The notes under the pieces were generated by a model. That model was given only the letters and a program-made list of their open reading frames with translations. It was not told the DNA's origin and searched no databases. From positions 64,042 to 128,041 of the forward strand of contig DFXW01000015.1 in NCBI GenBank assembly GCA_002382495.1: 64,000 nt of DNA, read 5' to 3'. This DNA is from Flavobacterium sp. UBA4098 (lineage in GTDB: Bacteria; Bacteroidota; Bacteroidia; Flavobacteriales; Flavobacteriaceae). Below are positions 19,021 through 28,018 of this stretch, piece after piece (position 1 is the first letter of the stretch; each line of letters starts with the position of its first letter). Position numbers and translations under genes: made by a program.

Positions 19021-21243
19021 TTAAGCGATTTTTGTCAATATAGCATTGAATGTTTCGCTTGGTCTCATTGCTTTATTTGTCAATTCTGGATTAGGTTGGT
19101 AGTAACCACCGATATTTTGAGATTTTCCCTGTGAACCAATTAATTCTGAATTGATGGTAGTTTCATTTTCAATCAACGCTTTTGCTATAGGTGCAAAAGT
19201 TGCTTTTAATTCAGCATCTTTATCTTGTGCTGCTAAAGCTTCAGCCCAATACATTGTTAGGTAGAAATGAGAACCACGGTTATCGATTTGTCCTACTTTA
19301 CGTGCTGGGGATTTATCGTTAGCTAAGAATTTTTCTGTGGCTACATCTAAAGTCTCTGCTAATACCAATGCTTTTGGGTTGTTAAGAGTTTGGCTTAAGT
19401 GTTCTAAAGAAGCACCTAATGCTAAAAACTCTCCAAGTGAATCCCAACGTAAATAACTTTCGTCTGTAAACTGTTCTACGTGTTTTGGAGCAGATCCACC
19501 GGCACCGGTTTCAAACAAACCGCCACCATTCATTAATGGAACGATAGATAACATTTTAGCTGAAGTACCCACTTCTAAAATTGGGAATAAATCGGTTAAG
19601 TAATCACGCAATACGTTTCCGGTTACCGAAATAGTATCTAATCCTTTAATTATTCTTTCTAAAGTTGCTTTAGTAGCAGCTATAGGAGATAAGATTTGAA
19701 TATCCAAACCTGTAGTATCGTGGTCTTTTAAGTATTTTTGAACTTTTACAATTAATTCTCTGTCGTGAGCTCTGTTTTCGTCTAACCAAAAAATAGCTGG
19801 AGTATTAGACAAACGAGCTCTGTTTACCGCTAGTTTAACCCAGTCTTGAATTGGAGCGTCTTTGGCTTGACACATTCTAAAAATGTCTTTTGCTTCAACA
19901 GCTTGTTCCATTAAAACAGTTCCATTGGTGTCTACAACGCGAACAATTCCGTCTGCGGCAATTTGAAACGTTTTATCATGAGAACCATATTCTTCTGCTT
20001 TTTGAGCCATTAAACCTACGTTAGGAACACTTCCCATTGTTGTTGGATCAAAAGCACCATTTTCTTTACAAAAATCAATAGTTGCAGTATAGACACCCGC
20101 ATAACAACGGTCTGGGATAATTGCTACTGTGTCTTGTTGTTTTCCGTCTTTATTCCACATTTGTCCTGAAGTACGAATCATAGCAGGCATTGAAGCATCT
20201 ACAATAACATCAGAAGGTACTTGAAGATTGGTAATTCCTTTTTCAGAATTTACCATAGCAATAGCCGGTCCGTTAGCAATAGCTTGATTGATGGCAGCTT
20301 CTACTTCGCCTTGTTGTGCGTGTCCTGCAATTTTTGCATAAACATCACCCAAACCGTTTCGGGTATCTATATTCAATTCAGCAAATAAAGCAGCGTATTT
20401 TTCAAAAACGTCTTTGAAGTATACTTCCACGATAGCGCCAAAAATAATTGGATCAGACACTTTCATCATGGTAGCTTTTAAGTGAACAGAAAGCAATAGA
20501 CCTTGTTCTTTAGCTTCTTGGATGGTTTTGGCAACGAATGATTTTAAAGCATTTAAGTTCATTACAGAACTATCAATAATTTCTCCTGCTTTTAATGGCG
20601 TACTCGCTTTTAAAACAGACGTGCTTCCATCTTTTCCTACGAATTCAATTTTTACATCTGTAGCTTCAGCAACAGTAACTGATTTTTCACTTCCGTAAAA
20701 ATCACCAGTTTCCATTGAAGCCACATGAGTTTTTGAGCTAGATGACCAAGCTCCCATAGAATGCGGATTGGCTTTGGCGTAATTTTTTACTGCTTTAGGG
20801 GCTCTACGATCAGAGTTTCCTTCACGTAAAACTGGATTTACAGCCGAACCTAATATTTTAGCGTATTTTGCTTTGACACTTTTCTCTTCTTCTGTTTGAG
20901 GATCTTCTGGGAAATCAGGTAAAGCATAACCATGCGATTGTAATTCAGCAATGGCTGCTTTTAATTGAGGAACTGAGGCAGAAACGTTGGGTAATTTAAT
21001 AATGTTCGCTTCAGGTGTGGTAGCTAGCTGACCCAATTCAGCTAAAGCATCTCCAGTTTTTTGATTATCTGAAAGATATTCTGGAAAATTAGCTAAAATT
21101 CTTCCTGCTAAGGAAATGTCTCTTGTTTCAATTTCAATATCAGAGGTTCCTGTGAAGGCTTGAACGATAGGTAAAAAAGAATAAGTTGCTAACAAAGGGG
21201 CTTCGTCTGTAAGCGTGTAAAAAATTTTGGATTTCTGTGCCAT
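19021..21243 (-). CDS. icd: Monomeric NADP-dependent isocitrate dehydrogenase
   Basis: 740-residue monomeric-type isocitrate dehydrogenase (IDH-II), producing 2-oxoglutarate and NADPH. The family-specific start MAQKSKIFYTLTDEAPLLATYS, NSDRRAPKAVKNYAK (substrate phosphoserine-loop equivalent), GLGDVYAKI and the C-terminal GSQGKSQNIGGYYQP are all seen. It is unrelated in length to the roughly 400-residue dimeric enzyme. It stands alone between its own terminator and a 262-bp upstream spacer that carries a -7 box. Confidence 0.96.
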   Translation of the reverse strand: MAQKSKIFYTLTDEAPLLATYSFLPIVQAFTGTSDIEIETRDISLAGRILANFPEYLSDNQKTGDALAELGQLATTPEANIIKLPNVSASVPQLKAAIAELQSHGYALPDFPEDPQTEEEKSVKAKYAKILGSAVNPVLREGNSDRRAPKAVKNYAKANPHSMGAWSSSSKTHVASMETGDFYGSEKSVTVAEATDVKIEFVGKDGSTSVLKASTPLKAGEIIDSSVMNLNALKSFVAKTIQEAKEQGLLLSVHLKATMMKVSDPIIFGAIVEVYFKDVFEKYAALFAELNIDTRNGLGDVYAKIAGHAQQGEVEAAINQAIANGPAIAMVNSEKGITNLQVPSDVIVDASMPAMIRTSGQMWNKDGKQQDTVAIIPDRCYAGVYTATIDFCKENGAFDPTTMGSVPNVGLMAQKAEEYGSHDKTFQIAADGIVRVVDTNGTVLMEQAVEAKDIFRMCQAKDAPIQDWVKLAVNRARLSNTPAIFWLDENRAHDRELIVKVQKYLKDHDTTGLDIQILSPIAATKATLERIIKGLDTISVTGNVLRDYLTDLFPILEVGTSAKMLSIVPLMNGGGLFETGAGGSAPKHVEQFTDESYLRWDSLGEFLALGASLEHLSQTLNNPKALVLAETLDVATEKFLANDKSPARKVGQIDNRGSHFYLTMYWAEALAAQDKDAELKATFAPIAKALIENETTINSELIGSQGKSQNIGGYYQPNPELTNKAMRPSETFNAILTKIA

Positions 21244-21315
21244 TATTTTGTATTTAAAATCGAATGTTTTTATTGTTTTGCTACTAAAACGTTTGCGTTG
21301 TTTTTTTTAGCGGGG

Positions 21316-21323
21316 CAAATATA
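21316..21323 (-). promoter_or_regulatory. Candidate icd -7 box
   Basis: TATATTTG on the minus strand, perfect for TAnnTTTG, about 73 bp before the icd ATG. No clear -33 TTTG at the expected distance. Confidence 0.35.
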
Positions 21324-21460
21324 GGAAAATCAGATGTAAAAATAAGTCGTATTGGTTGATAAAAACGAATATTTAAAGGGATTAAACACCTTATTTGCAA
21401 ATTATTATTTTTAGGGTGATAAAATTCCTAAATTGAGAATTTTAAGCTCATTTTATGTCA

Positions 21461-21487
21461 AAAAAAAGTCCCACATTGTGGGACTTT
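21461..21487 (-). terminator. Terminator after rplS
   Basis: Stem AAAGTCCCAC / GTGGGACTTT, 3-nt loop, T-run on the minus strand, 19 bp beyond the rplS stop. Confidence 0.88.
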
Positions 21488-21505
21488 AATAAATTCAAGA
21501 GGATA

Positions 21506-21859
21506 TTAGAATCTTCTTTTATCTTTAATTTTTGCTTTTTTACCAGTAAGTTCTCTGAAGTAGAAAATTCTAGCTCTACGTACAGCACCTTTCTTATTGA
21601 TTTCAATTTTTTGCAAAGCTGGTAAGTTAACTGGGAAGATACGCTCTACTCCAATTGCTCCAGACATTTTACGGATAGTAAAAGTTTCTGTATTTCCAGA
21701 ACCTCTTCTTTGAATCACTACTCCTTTAAAAAACTGAGTTCTAGTTTTTTCACCCTCTTTAATTTCGTAGAAAACAGTAATTGTGTCTCCAGCTCCGAAA
21801 TCTGGGAAATCTTTTCTTGTTACGAATTCGTCTTTAACGAATTTCATTAAATCTGCCAT
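21506..21859 (-). CDS. rplS: 50S ribosomal protein L19
   Basis: 117-residue L19, located at the 30S/50S interface. GDTITVFYEIKEGEKTRTQFFKGVVIQRRG and TIRKMSGAIGVERIFPVNLP are the conserved core; the C terminus is basic (GKKAKIKDKRRF). It lies 126 bp downstream of trmD on the same strand, preserving the widespread trmD-rplS order. Confidence 0.97.
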   Translation of the reverse strand: MADLMKFVKDEFVTRKDFPDFGAGDTITVFYEIKEGEKTRTQFFKGVVIQRRGSGNTETFTIRKMSGAIGVERIFPVNLPALQKIEINKKGAVRRARIFYFRELTGKKAKIKDKRRF

Positions 21860-21985
21860 GATAATTTTAATTATGGTTTAATATAGAGCAACATTCACGG
21901 TTCTCGCCAGAGGTTGGTCTAATGCGGCTGCGAAATTAAATATAAATTTTGAATATTAAAGAAAAAACACAAAAAAAATATTCAA

Positions 21986-22663
21986 TTACTCTTCTAATAA
22001 GTCAGGTCGGCGATTTTTTGTATGCTCATAGGCTTTGTCTTCTCGCCATTGATCAATTTTGGCAAAATTGCCACTAGTTAATACTTCAGGTACTTTCCAT
22101 CCTTTATAATCGGCTGGACGAGTATAGATAGGGCCGGATAATAAACCATCTTGAAAACTGTCGGTTAGGGCGGAGGTTTCATCGCTCAATACACCTGGTA
22201 TTAATCGGATTAATGCATCTGAAAGTACTAAGGCACCCAATTCACCGCCGCTTAAAACATAATCCCCAATCGAAATTTCTTTGGTGATAAAATGATCACG
22301 CACCCGTTGGTCAACTCCTTTATAATGACCGCATAAAATGATAATGTTGTCATACATGGACATCGTATTGGCCATTTTTTGGTTTAACGTTTCTCCATCG
22401 GGCGACATATAAATGATTTCGTCGTATTCTCTTTCACTTTTTAAATGCGTAATACAAGCATCAATAGGTTGTACTGTCATGACCATTCCGGCACCACCTC
22501 CAAAAGGATAATCATCGACACTTTTTTGCTTGTTGGTGGTATAGTCACGTAAATTATGGATATGAACTTCTACCAAACCTTTGTCGATAGCACGTTTCAT
22601 AATAGAAGCTTCGAATGGGCTTCTTAATAATTCCGGTAGAACAGTAATAATATCTATACGCAT
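21986..22663 (-). CDS. trmD: tRNA (guanine-37-N1)-methyltransferase
   Basis: SPOUT-fold enzyme methylating G37 of tRNAs to prevent frameshifting. The start at 22663 (MRIDIITVLPELLRSPFEAS) matches the family and gives 225 residues; the longer frame to 22771 adds unconserved sequence. The knot region contains LCGHYKGVDQRV and SIGDYVLSGGELGALVL; DDYPFGGGAGMVM is also conserved. A TACCTTTG -7-like box lies at 22691-22698 on the minus strand. The gene is followed by rplS. Confidence 0.95.
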   Translation of the reverse strand: MRIDIITVLPELLRSPFEASIMKRAIDKGLVEVHIHNLRDYTTNKQKSVDDYPFGGGAGMVMTVQPIDACITHLKSEREYDEIIYMSPDGETLNQKMANTMSMYDNIIILCGHYKGVDQRVRDHFITKEISIGDYVLSGGELGALVLSDALIRLIPGVLSDETSALTDSFQDGLLSGPIYTRPADYKGWKVPEVLTSGNFAKIDQWREDKAYEHTKNRRPDLLEE

Positions 22664-22749
22664 TTCAAATAGTTGCAAAGTTGGAAGGGTCAAAGGTACA
22701 AAGTTTAAAGTATTTTTTATAATGAATATCTTTATCCAAGTTGGTTCAT

Positions 22750-22858
22750 GCGTGAGGGATAGTAGTGGCATCCTTTTAAACTGCGAATTTTTTTTTGAGC
22801 GGTTTAAAAGATAGAACGAATAGCCCGACCGTAGCTATCGCGAAGGGCACGCCCAAGA
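22750..22858. repeat. Interspersed imperfect palindrome, copy A
   Basis: Between trmD and the isomerase gene. A left arm GATAGTAGTGGCATCCTTTT and a right arm AAAAGATAGAACGAATAGC flank an inner hairpin AAACTGC / GCGGTTT. A GC-rich tail (GGGCACGCCC) follows. Both arms align with the element at 46880-46957. It is much richer in GC than surrounding spacers. No coding content. Confidence 0.6.
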
Positions 22859-22862
22859 AGTT

Positions 22863-22894
22863 TTTGTCATTTCTATATTATTGTTGTAATTTTG
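22863..22894 (+). promoter_or_regulatory. Candidate promoter of the cyclophilin-FKBP gene
   Basis: TTTG (22863-22866), 20-bp spacer, TAATTTTG (22887-22894), leader of about 20 nt. One of the best -33/-7 pairs in the window. Confidence 0.6.
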
Positions 22895-22917
22895 CGCATC
22901 AATAAAAATCAACAACA

Positions 22918-23850
22918 ATGGAAAACGGAATATACGCTAAATTCAATACCGCTAAGGGTTCAGTTTTAGTAAAATTAACACACGATTTAACGCCAGGAAC
23001 AGTAGGAAACTTTGTGGCTTTGGCTGAAGGGAATTTGGAAAATAAAGTAAAACCTCAAGGAACTAAATATTATGACGGATTAACATTTCACCGTGTTATT
23101 CCTGATTTTATGATTCAAGGTGGTTGTCCTCAAGGAACTGGAACCGGAGATGCAGGATACAAATTTGATGATGAATTTCAACCTAGTTTGAAGCACGATC
23201 GTCCGGGAGTTTTGGCTATGGCCAATGCAGGTCCGGGTACCAATGGGTCTCAATTTTATATTACGCACGTGCCAACTTCTTGGTTGGATGGTAAACATAC
23301 TGTTTTTGGTCATGTGATCGAAGGGCAAGAGGTTGTAGATGCGGTGGCTCAAGGTGATCTATTAGAATCCTTAGAAATAATTAGAGTAGGTGCAGAAGCA
23401 GAACAATGGAATGCAGTAGAAGCTTTTAGAACTTTTGAAGGTTCTCGTGCCAAACGTATTGAAGCGGAACGCGCTGCAGCTGAAGCTGAAATGGAAAAGT
23501 TAGCTGCTGGTTTTGAAAAAACAGAAAGTGGTTTGCGTTACCAATTTATTCAAAGAGGATCTGGTAAAAAAGCAGAAGATGGTAAAACAGTATCGGTACA
23601 CTATTCAGGGCAATTACCTGACGGGAAAGTATTTGATAGTTCCTACGCACGTAAAAAACCAATCGAATTTCCATTAGGTAGAGGTAATGTGATCGAAGGT
23701 TGGGATGAAGGAATTGCCTTGTTACAAGTAGGTGATAAAGCTCGATTTGTGATTCCATCTCATTTGGGTTATGGTTCTCGCGGTGCTGGAGGAGTGATTC
23801 CGCCAAATGCTACTTTAATCTTTGACGTAGAGTTGATGGATGTCAAGTAA
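22918..23850 (+). CDS. Fused cyclophilin-FKBP peptidyl-prolyl isomerase
   Basis: 310-residue dual-family peptidyl-prolyl cis-trans isomerase. Residues 1-155 are a cyclophilin domain (FHRVIPDFMIQGG with the catalytic Arg, GPGTNGSQFYITHVPTSWLDGKHTVFG). Residues about 155-195 form a charged Ala/Glu helix. Residues 196-310 are an FKBP domain (VSVHYSGQLPDGKVFDSSY, VIEGWDEGIALLQVGDKA, IPPNATLIFDVELM). No signal peptide is seen, so it should act in the cytosol. Two unrelated isomerase folds in one chain are known from few lineages and probably act as a folding chaperone. Confidence 0.95.
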   Translation: MENGIYAKFNTAKGSVLVKLTHDLTPGTVGNFVALAEGNLENKVKPQGTKYYDGLTFHRVIPDFMIQGGCPQGTGTGDAGYKFDDEFQPSLKHDRPGVLAMANAGPGTNGSQFYITHVPTSWLDGKHTVFGHVIEGQEVVDAVAQGDLLESLEIIRVGAEAEQWNAVEAFRTFEGSRAKRIEAERAAAEAEMEKLAAGFEKTESGLRYQFIQRGSGKKAEDGKTVSVHYSGQLPDGKVFDSSYARKKPIEFPLGRGNVIEGWDEGIALLQVGDKARFVIPSHLGYGSRGAGGVIPPNATLIFDVELMDVK

Positions 23851-23874
23851 TCTTCATTCAGAATACAAAAAACG

Positions 23875-23906
23875 AATCCCAATGCAATTGCTTTGGGATT
23901 TTTTTA
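23875..23906 (+). terminator. Terminator after the isomerase gene
   Basis: Stem AATCCCAA / TTGGGATT with an inner GCAATTGC, followed by a run of seven T. Confidence 0.82.
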
Positions 23907-23955
23907 TTCCATTATTTAACTGGTTTGTATAGAGTGATTTATTCCTATTTTATTT

Positions 23956-23963
23956 TACATTTG
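23956..23963 (+). promoter_or_regulatory. Candidate -7 box of the S10 peptidase gene
   Basis: TACATTTG, perfect for TAnnTTTG, 41 bp before the ATG at 24005. The -33 is not evident at normal spacing. Confidence 0.35.
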
Positions 23964-24004
23964 TTTGTCTAATCAAAAATAATAACCGCTTCAATACTAT
24001 TATT

Positions 24005-25546
24005 ATGAAAAAAATGTTGTTTTCTTTAGTGCTCACGGGTTCTTTCTTAACCACTACTGCACAAACTCCTACTAAAAAAACCGATACGCCAGCTGTTGCA
24101 CCAGCTGAAAAAGTAGAAAGTTTGGCATCGAATATTAAATTCAATCCAGATGAAAAAGTAATTACTCAGCATCTTACTACTATTAAAGGTCAAAAGGTTC
24201 CATACCAAGCAACAACTGGAACCATGCCTGTTTGGGACGAGGATGGAAAAACTATTGCGGGAATATTTTATACCTATTATGAGCGTTCCGATGTGAATGA
24301 CAGAGCTAATCGACCTTTGGTAATTTCATTTAACGGTGGTCCAGGTTCGGCTTCTGTTTGGATGCAAATTGCCTATACAGGACCAACTTTGTTAAATATT
24401 GACGATGAAGGTTATCCGGTACAACCATACGGAGTTAAACAAAATCCGTATTCTATTTTAGATGTAGCTGATATTGTTTTTGTCAATCCAGTGAATACCG
24501 CTTATTCTAGAATGACAAACAAAGAAACACCGAAATCAACTTTTTTTGGAGTCAATGCCGATGTGAAGTATTTGGCAGAATGGATCAAAACATTTGTAAC
24601 TCGTAATAATCGTTGGGCATCACCAAAGTATTTAATAGGTGAAAGTTATGGAACCACACGTGTTTCAGGATTGGCTTTGGAATTACAAGAAAATCAATGG
24701 ATGTATTTAAATGGTGTTGTTTTAGTATCTCCAACTACTTTAGGAATAGATAGAGGAGTGGCTTCAAAAGCTGCTTTGCGTTTGCCTTATTTTGCGGCTA
24801 CAGCTTGGTTTCATAAAAAACTTGCTGCTGATTTGCAATCCAAAGATTTAACTGCAATGTTACCAGAAGTGGAGCAATTCACCATTAACGAATTAATTCC
24901 TGCCATGAGTAAAGGAGGATTTATAGATCCAGCCGAAAGAAAAGCAATTGCTTCTAAAATGGCTCGTTATTCAGGGGTTGATGAAAAAGTAATTTTGCAA
25001 AATAATTTGGATGTTCCATTGGATTATTTTTGGAAAGAGTTGTTGAGAGATCAAGGGTATACTGTGGGTAGATTAGATTCTCGTTACAAAGGAATTGACC
25101 GCAAAGATGCTGGAGATGGACCCGATTTCAATTCGGAATTAACTTCTTGGTTGCATTCATTTACACCAGCTATCAATATTTATCTACGTAATAATTTAGG
25201 TTATAAAACCGATTTAAAATACAATATGTTTGGTCCTGTTCATCCTTGGGATAATTCAGGGGATAAAACAGGTGAGAATTTGCGTCAAGCGATGGCTCAA
25301 AATCCGTATTTGCATGTATTAGTGCAATCTGGATATTACGATGGGGCTTGTGATTATTTCAATGCCAAATACAATTTGTGGCAAATGGATCCGAGCGGCA
25401 GACTAAAAGACAGAATGTCTTTTGAAGGGTATCGCAGTGGCCATATGATGTATCTTCGAAAAGAAGACTTGATTAAAGGAAATGATGACCTAAGAAAATT
25501 TATTCAGAAATCATTACCGAAACCAGGAGTTCCTGCTAAATATTAA
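24005..25546 (+). CDS. S10-family serine carboxypeptidase, exported
   Basis: 513-residue peptidase S10 relative. A signal peptide spans residues 1-20 (LVLTGSFLTTTAQ). Family landmarks are FNGGPGSASVW (oxyanion region), LIGESYGTTR with the nucleophile Ser, QSGYYDGACDYF with the catalytic Asp and GYRSGHMMYL with the His. It probably trims C-terminal residues from peptides in the periplasm. Such bacterial S10 homologues are common in Bacteroidota. It forms a single-gene unit ending at a strong hairpin. Confidence 0.9.
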   Translation: MKKMLFSLVLTGSFLTTTAQTPTKKTDTPAVAPAEKVESLASNIKFNPDEKVITQHLTTIKGQKVPYQATTGTMPVWDEDGKTIAGIFYTYYERSDVNDRANRPLVISFNGGPGSASVWMQIAYTGPTLLNIDDEGYPVQPYGVKQNPYSILDVADIVFVNPVNTAYSRMTNKETPKSTFFGVNADVKYLAEWIKTFVTRNNRWASPKYLIGESYGTTRVSGLALELQENQWMYLNGVVLVSPTTLGIDRGVASKAALRLPYFAATAWFHKKLAADLQSKDLTAMLPEVEQFTINELIPAMSKGGFIDPAERKAIASKMARYSGVDEKVILQNNLDVPLDYFWKELLRDQGYTVGRLDSRYKGIDRKDAGDGPDFNSELTSWLHSFTPAINIYLRNNLGYKTDLKYNMFGPVHPWDNSGDKTGENLRQAMAQNPYLHVLVQSGYYDGACDYFNAKYNLWQMDPSGRLKDRMSFEGYRSGHMMYLRKEDLIKGNDDLRKFIQKSLPKPGVPAKY

Positions 25547-25551
25547 AAAGC

Positions 25552-25585
25552 AAAAAGCCCAAAATCATTTGATTTTGGGCTTTTT
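25552..25585. terminator. Bidirectional terminator, S10 peptidase / PUR-like gene
   Basis: Long near-perfect hairpin AAAAAGCCCAAAATC / GATTTTGGGCTTTTT between the convergent genes. Confidence 0.88.
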
Positions 25586-25603
25586 ACTTGGTGATAATTT
25601 TGA

Positions 25604-25984
25604 TTAAATATCATCAAAATCAATATCAGTAAAATTGGATACCTGTGGTGTAATTTCGTCTTCTGATGTTTCTGAAGCGTATTCCTTTTTGAAATCTTTT
25701 TGATGTCTTTCAGAAATTACTTCTTCGCCTTTGTGGTTTAAAACGTAGGAAGTCATATCGCCTAAAATTTCAGTAAAGGCAGCAAAATCTTCTTTGTACA
25801 AATAAATTTTATGTTTTTTAAAGTGGAAAGACCCGTCTTCTTCAGTAAACTTCTTACTTTCAGTTATTGTTATGTAATAATCATCTGCTTTTGTAGCTCT
25901 GACATCAAAAAAATAAGTTCTTCTCCCGGCTCTTAAAATCTTAGAAAATATTTCTTCTTTTTCTAACATATCATTTTCTCTCAT
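25604..25984 (-). CDS. DUF3276 PUR-like nucleic-acid-binding protein
   Basis: 126-residue single-domain protein of the DUF3276/PUR-alpha-like family (IFSKILRAGRRTYFFDVRATKADDYYITITESKK, continuing to KIYLYKEDF). The spirochaete homologue BpuR binds DNA and RNA, and Bacteroidota members have the same beta-beta-beta-beta-alpha repeat. The acidic C-terminal tail is probably disordered. It may regulate transcription or translation; its targets are unknown. Confidence 0.88.
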   Translation of the reverse strand: MRENDMLEKEEIFSKILRAGRRTYFFDVRATKADDYYITITESKKFTEEDGSFHFKKHKIYLYKEDFAAFTEILGDMTSYVLNHKGEEVISERHQKDFKKEYASETSEDEITPQVSNFTDIDFDDI

Positions 25985-26050
25985 AATCCGTCTTCATTTA
26001 TTGGTTTATAGACATTCAAAAATGATAAAAAAAAATTGATTGACCAAAAA

Positions 26051-27829
26051 TTATGATAATTCTTTTTCGGATAGTTGTTTTAAATACAGGTCTGCATAAT
26101 ATCCTTTCTCATTTAGTAATTGATTATGAGAACCTTGTTGGATAATTCTTCCTTCATCGATAATTATAATTTGATCTGCATTTTTAGCAGATGAAACTCG
26201 ATGACTTACAATTATAGTGGTTTTGTCCTTACAGATTTCGTACAAATTGTTTAAAATAGTTTCTTCCGTTTCAGTATCTACTGCTGATAAACAATCATCA
26301 AATAACAAAATAGGCGGATTTTTTATAATAGCTCTTGCAATAGACACACGTTGTTTTTGGCCGCCTGAAAGCGTAATTCCTCTTTCGCCTAAAATTGTAT
26401 CGTACTTTTTATTAAAGTCCATAATATTATCATGAACTACGGCATTCTTTGCGGCTAATTCAATTTCAGTATCAGAAGCGTTTTCTTTACCAAATTTAAT
26501 ATTGTTCTTAATGCTGTCTGAGAACAAAAAGGCATCTTGAGGAACAATACCGATACTGTTTCGCAAGTCATATAAATTGAGTTGGCTTATTTCGACACCA
26601 TCAATTTGGATCTGACCATCGGTAACATCGTGTAATCTCGAAATTAAAGAAAGAATAGTCGATTTTCCAGAACCAGTTTTTCCTAATATAGCCAAAGTTT
26701 GTCCTTTTTGAACTGAAAACGAAATGTTTTGTAAGGCTTTAATATTCGTGTCTTCGTAGGTATAACTTACATTGTTGAAAGCAATACTTCCTTCGATATT
26801 GGAATGACTCGGATTGGTATTCTTGATTTCAGGTTCAATTTTCAAGAACTCATTCAAACGTTTTTGTGACGCCTCAGCTTCTTGAACCATTGACGAAACC
26901 CAGCCTAAAGAAGCGACTGGCCATGTTAACATGTTCACGTATAAAATAAATTCAGCTATAGTACCGATACTTTTGATGGTACCTTCCATGTACATTAAAC
27001 CGCCAAAATAAATGACCACCAGGTTGCTAATTCCAATTAGCGCTAACATCAATGGTCCAAACAATGATTGTACTCGAGCTAAGTCCAAACTTTTACTTTT
27101 ACTTTCATTGGCTAAGGCAACCATATTGTTTTGGTGTTGGTCTTCTAATGAATAGGCTTTAATCACTCTAATACCAGAAAAAATTTCTTGTGTAAAGCTA
27201 GATACTTTTGAAAGGTATTGTTGGAAAATGGTACTTCGTTTATTGATTTCAGAACTTAATTTGAAAATGGTATACGAAAGAATAGGTAAAGGTAAAAGGG
27301 TGTATAAAGTCAATCTCGGTGATACATTATACATGTAGGCAATTACAATAGCAAAACGAATGAAGGTGTTGATAGTGTACATTACAGCCGGACCTACATA
27401 CATTCTCACTTTGGAAACATCCTCGCTGATTCGATTCATTAAATCACCAGTTCTGTTTTGTTTGTAGAATTGTTGCGATAGGTTTTCGTATTGTTTAAAA
27501 ACTTCGTTTTTTAAATCAAATTCAATATGTCGAGACATTACAATTAAGGTTTGACGCATTAAAAAGGTTAAAAAACCAGCGATAATTGTGGTTCCAATAA
27601 TCAACAAAATATTCGATACTAATTCGCTCTTAAATCCGGATAATATAGTTTCGGAAGCTTTTTGAGAATCTGAAAGTTGGTCAAATTGTTCGATCGCACC
27701 TAATGACTTACTAATTAGCTTAGGAGTATAAAGTGAGAAGAATTGAGCAATGATAGTAATTACAATACCTAGTAAAAAACTAAACTTGTATTTGACAAAG
27801 TACTTATTTAAATAACCTAATTCTTTCAT
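26051..27829 (-). CDS. ABC exporter, fused permease and ATPase
   Basis: 592-residue half-size ABC exporter with an N-terminal six-helix membrane domain (residues about 15-310) and a C-terminal nucleotide-binding domain. Walker A is LGKTGSGKST and the signature is LSGGQKQRVSIARA. Walker B is ILLFDDCLSAVD, where the usual catalytic Glu is Asp, as in MdlA/YheI-type subunits whose site is degenerate; such subunits normally work in heterodimers. A -7 box TATATTTG lies at 27853-27860. Substrate unknown. Confidence 0.92.
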   Translation of the reverse strand: MKELGYLNKYFVKYKFSFLLGIVITIIAQFFSLYTPKLISKSLGAIEQFDQLSDSQKASETILSGFKSELVSNILLIIGTTIIAGFLTFLMRQTLIVMSRHIEFDLKNEVFKQYENLSQQFYKQNRTGDLMNRISEDVSKVRMYVGPAVMYTINTFIRFAIVIAYMYNVSPRLTLYTLLPLPILSYTIFKLSSEINKRSTIFQQYLSKVSSFTQEIFSGIRVIKAYSLEDQHQNNMVALANESKSKSLDLARVQSLFGPLMLALIGISNLVVIYFGGLMYMEGTIKSIGTIAEFILYVNMLTWPVASLGWVSSMVQEAEASQKRLNEFLKIEPEIKNTNPSHSNIEGSIAFNNVSYTYEDTNIKALQNISFSVQKGQTLAILGKTGSGKSTILSLISRLHDVTDGQIQIDGVEISQLNLYDLRNSIGIVPQDAFLFSDSIKNNIKFGKENASDTEIELAAKNAVVHDNIMDFNKKYDTILGERGITLSGGQKQRVSIARAIIKNPPILLFDDCLSAVDTETEETILNNLYEICKDKTTIIVSHRVSSAKNADQIIIIDEGRIIQQGSHNQLLNEKGYYADLYLKQLSEKELS

Positions 27830-27981
27830 TGGATCGCTGCTGTTTTGCTCCGCAAATATAGGTGAATAAAAAGAATAATTGACTGTAATTACCAGTGTGA
27901 TTCATTAAAATGTTGATTTACAGCTTCCATTATTTTGATTTAAAAAAGGAATTTAAATTTTATTTTAAGGGATGAAATACC

Positions 27982-27989
27982 TACTTTTG
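27982..27989 (+). promoter_or_regulatory. Candidate nusB -7 box
   Basis: TACTTTTG, perfect for TAnnTTTG, about 30 bp before the nusB GTG. No good -33 within 23 bp. Confidence 0.35.
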
Positions 27990-28018
27990 CAGTCTAATTC
28001 ATTTAAAGTTCTTACACA

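Noticed and set aside
22664..22771. N-terminal extension of trmD
   Set aside because: The added 36 residues are unconserved and the family start is at MRIDIITVLPELL; the same logic removed extensions of uvrB, pepT, trpE, the response regulator, the helicase and the phosphoesterase.
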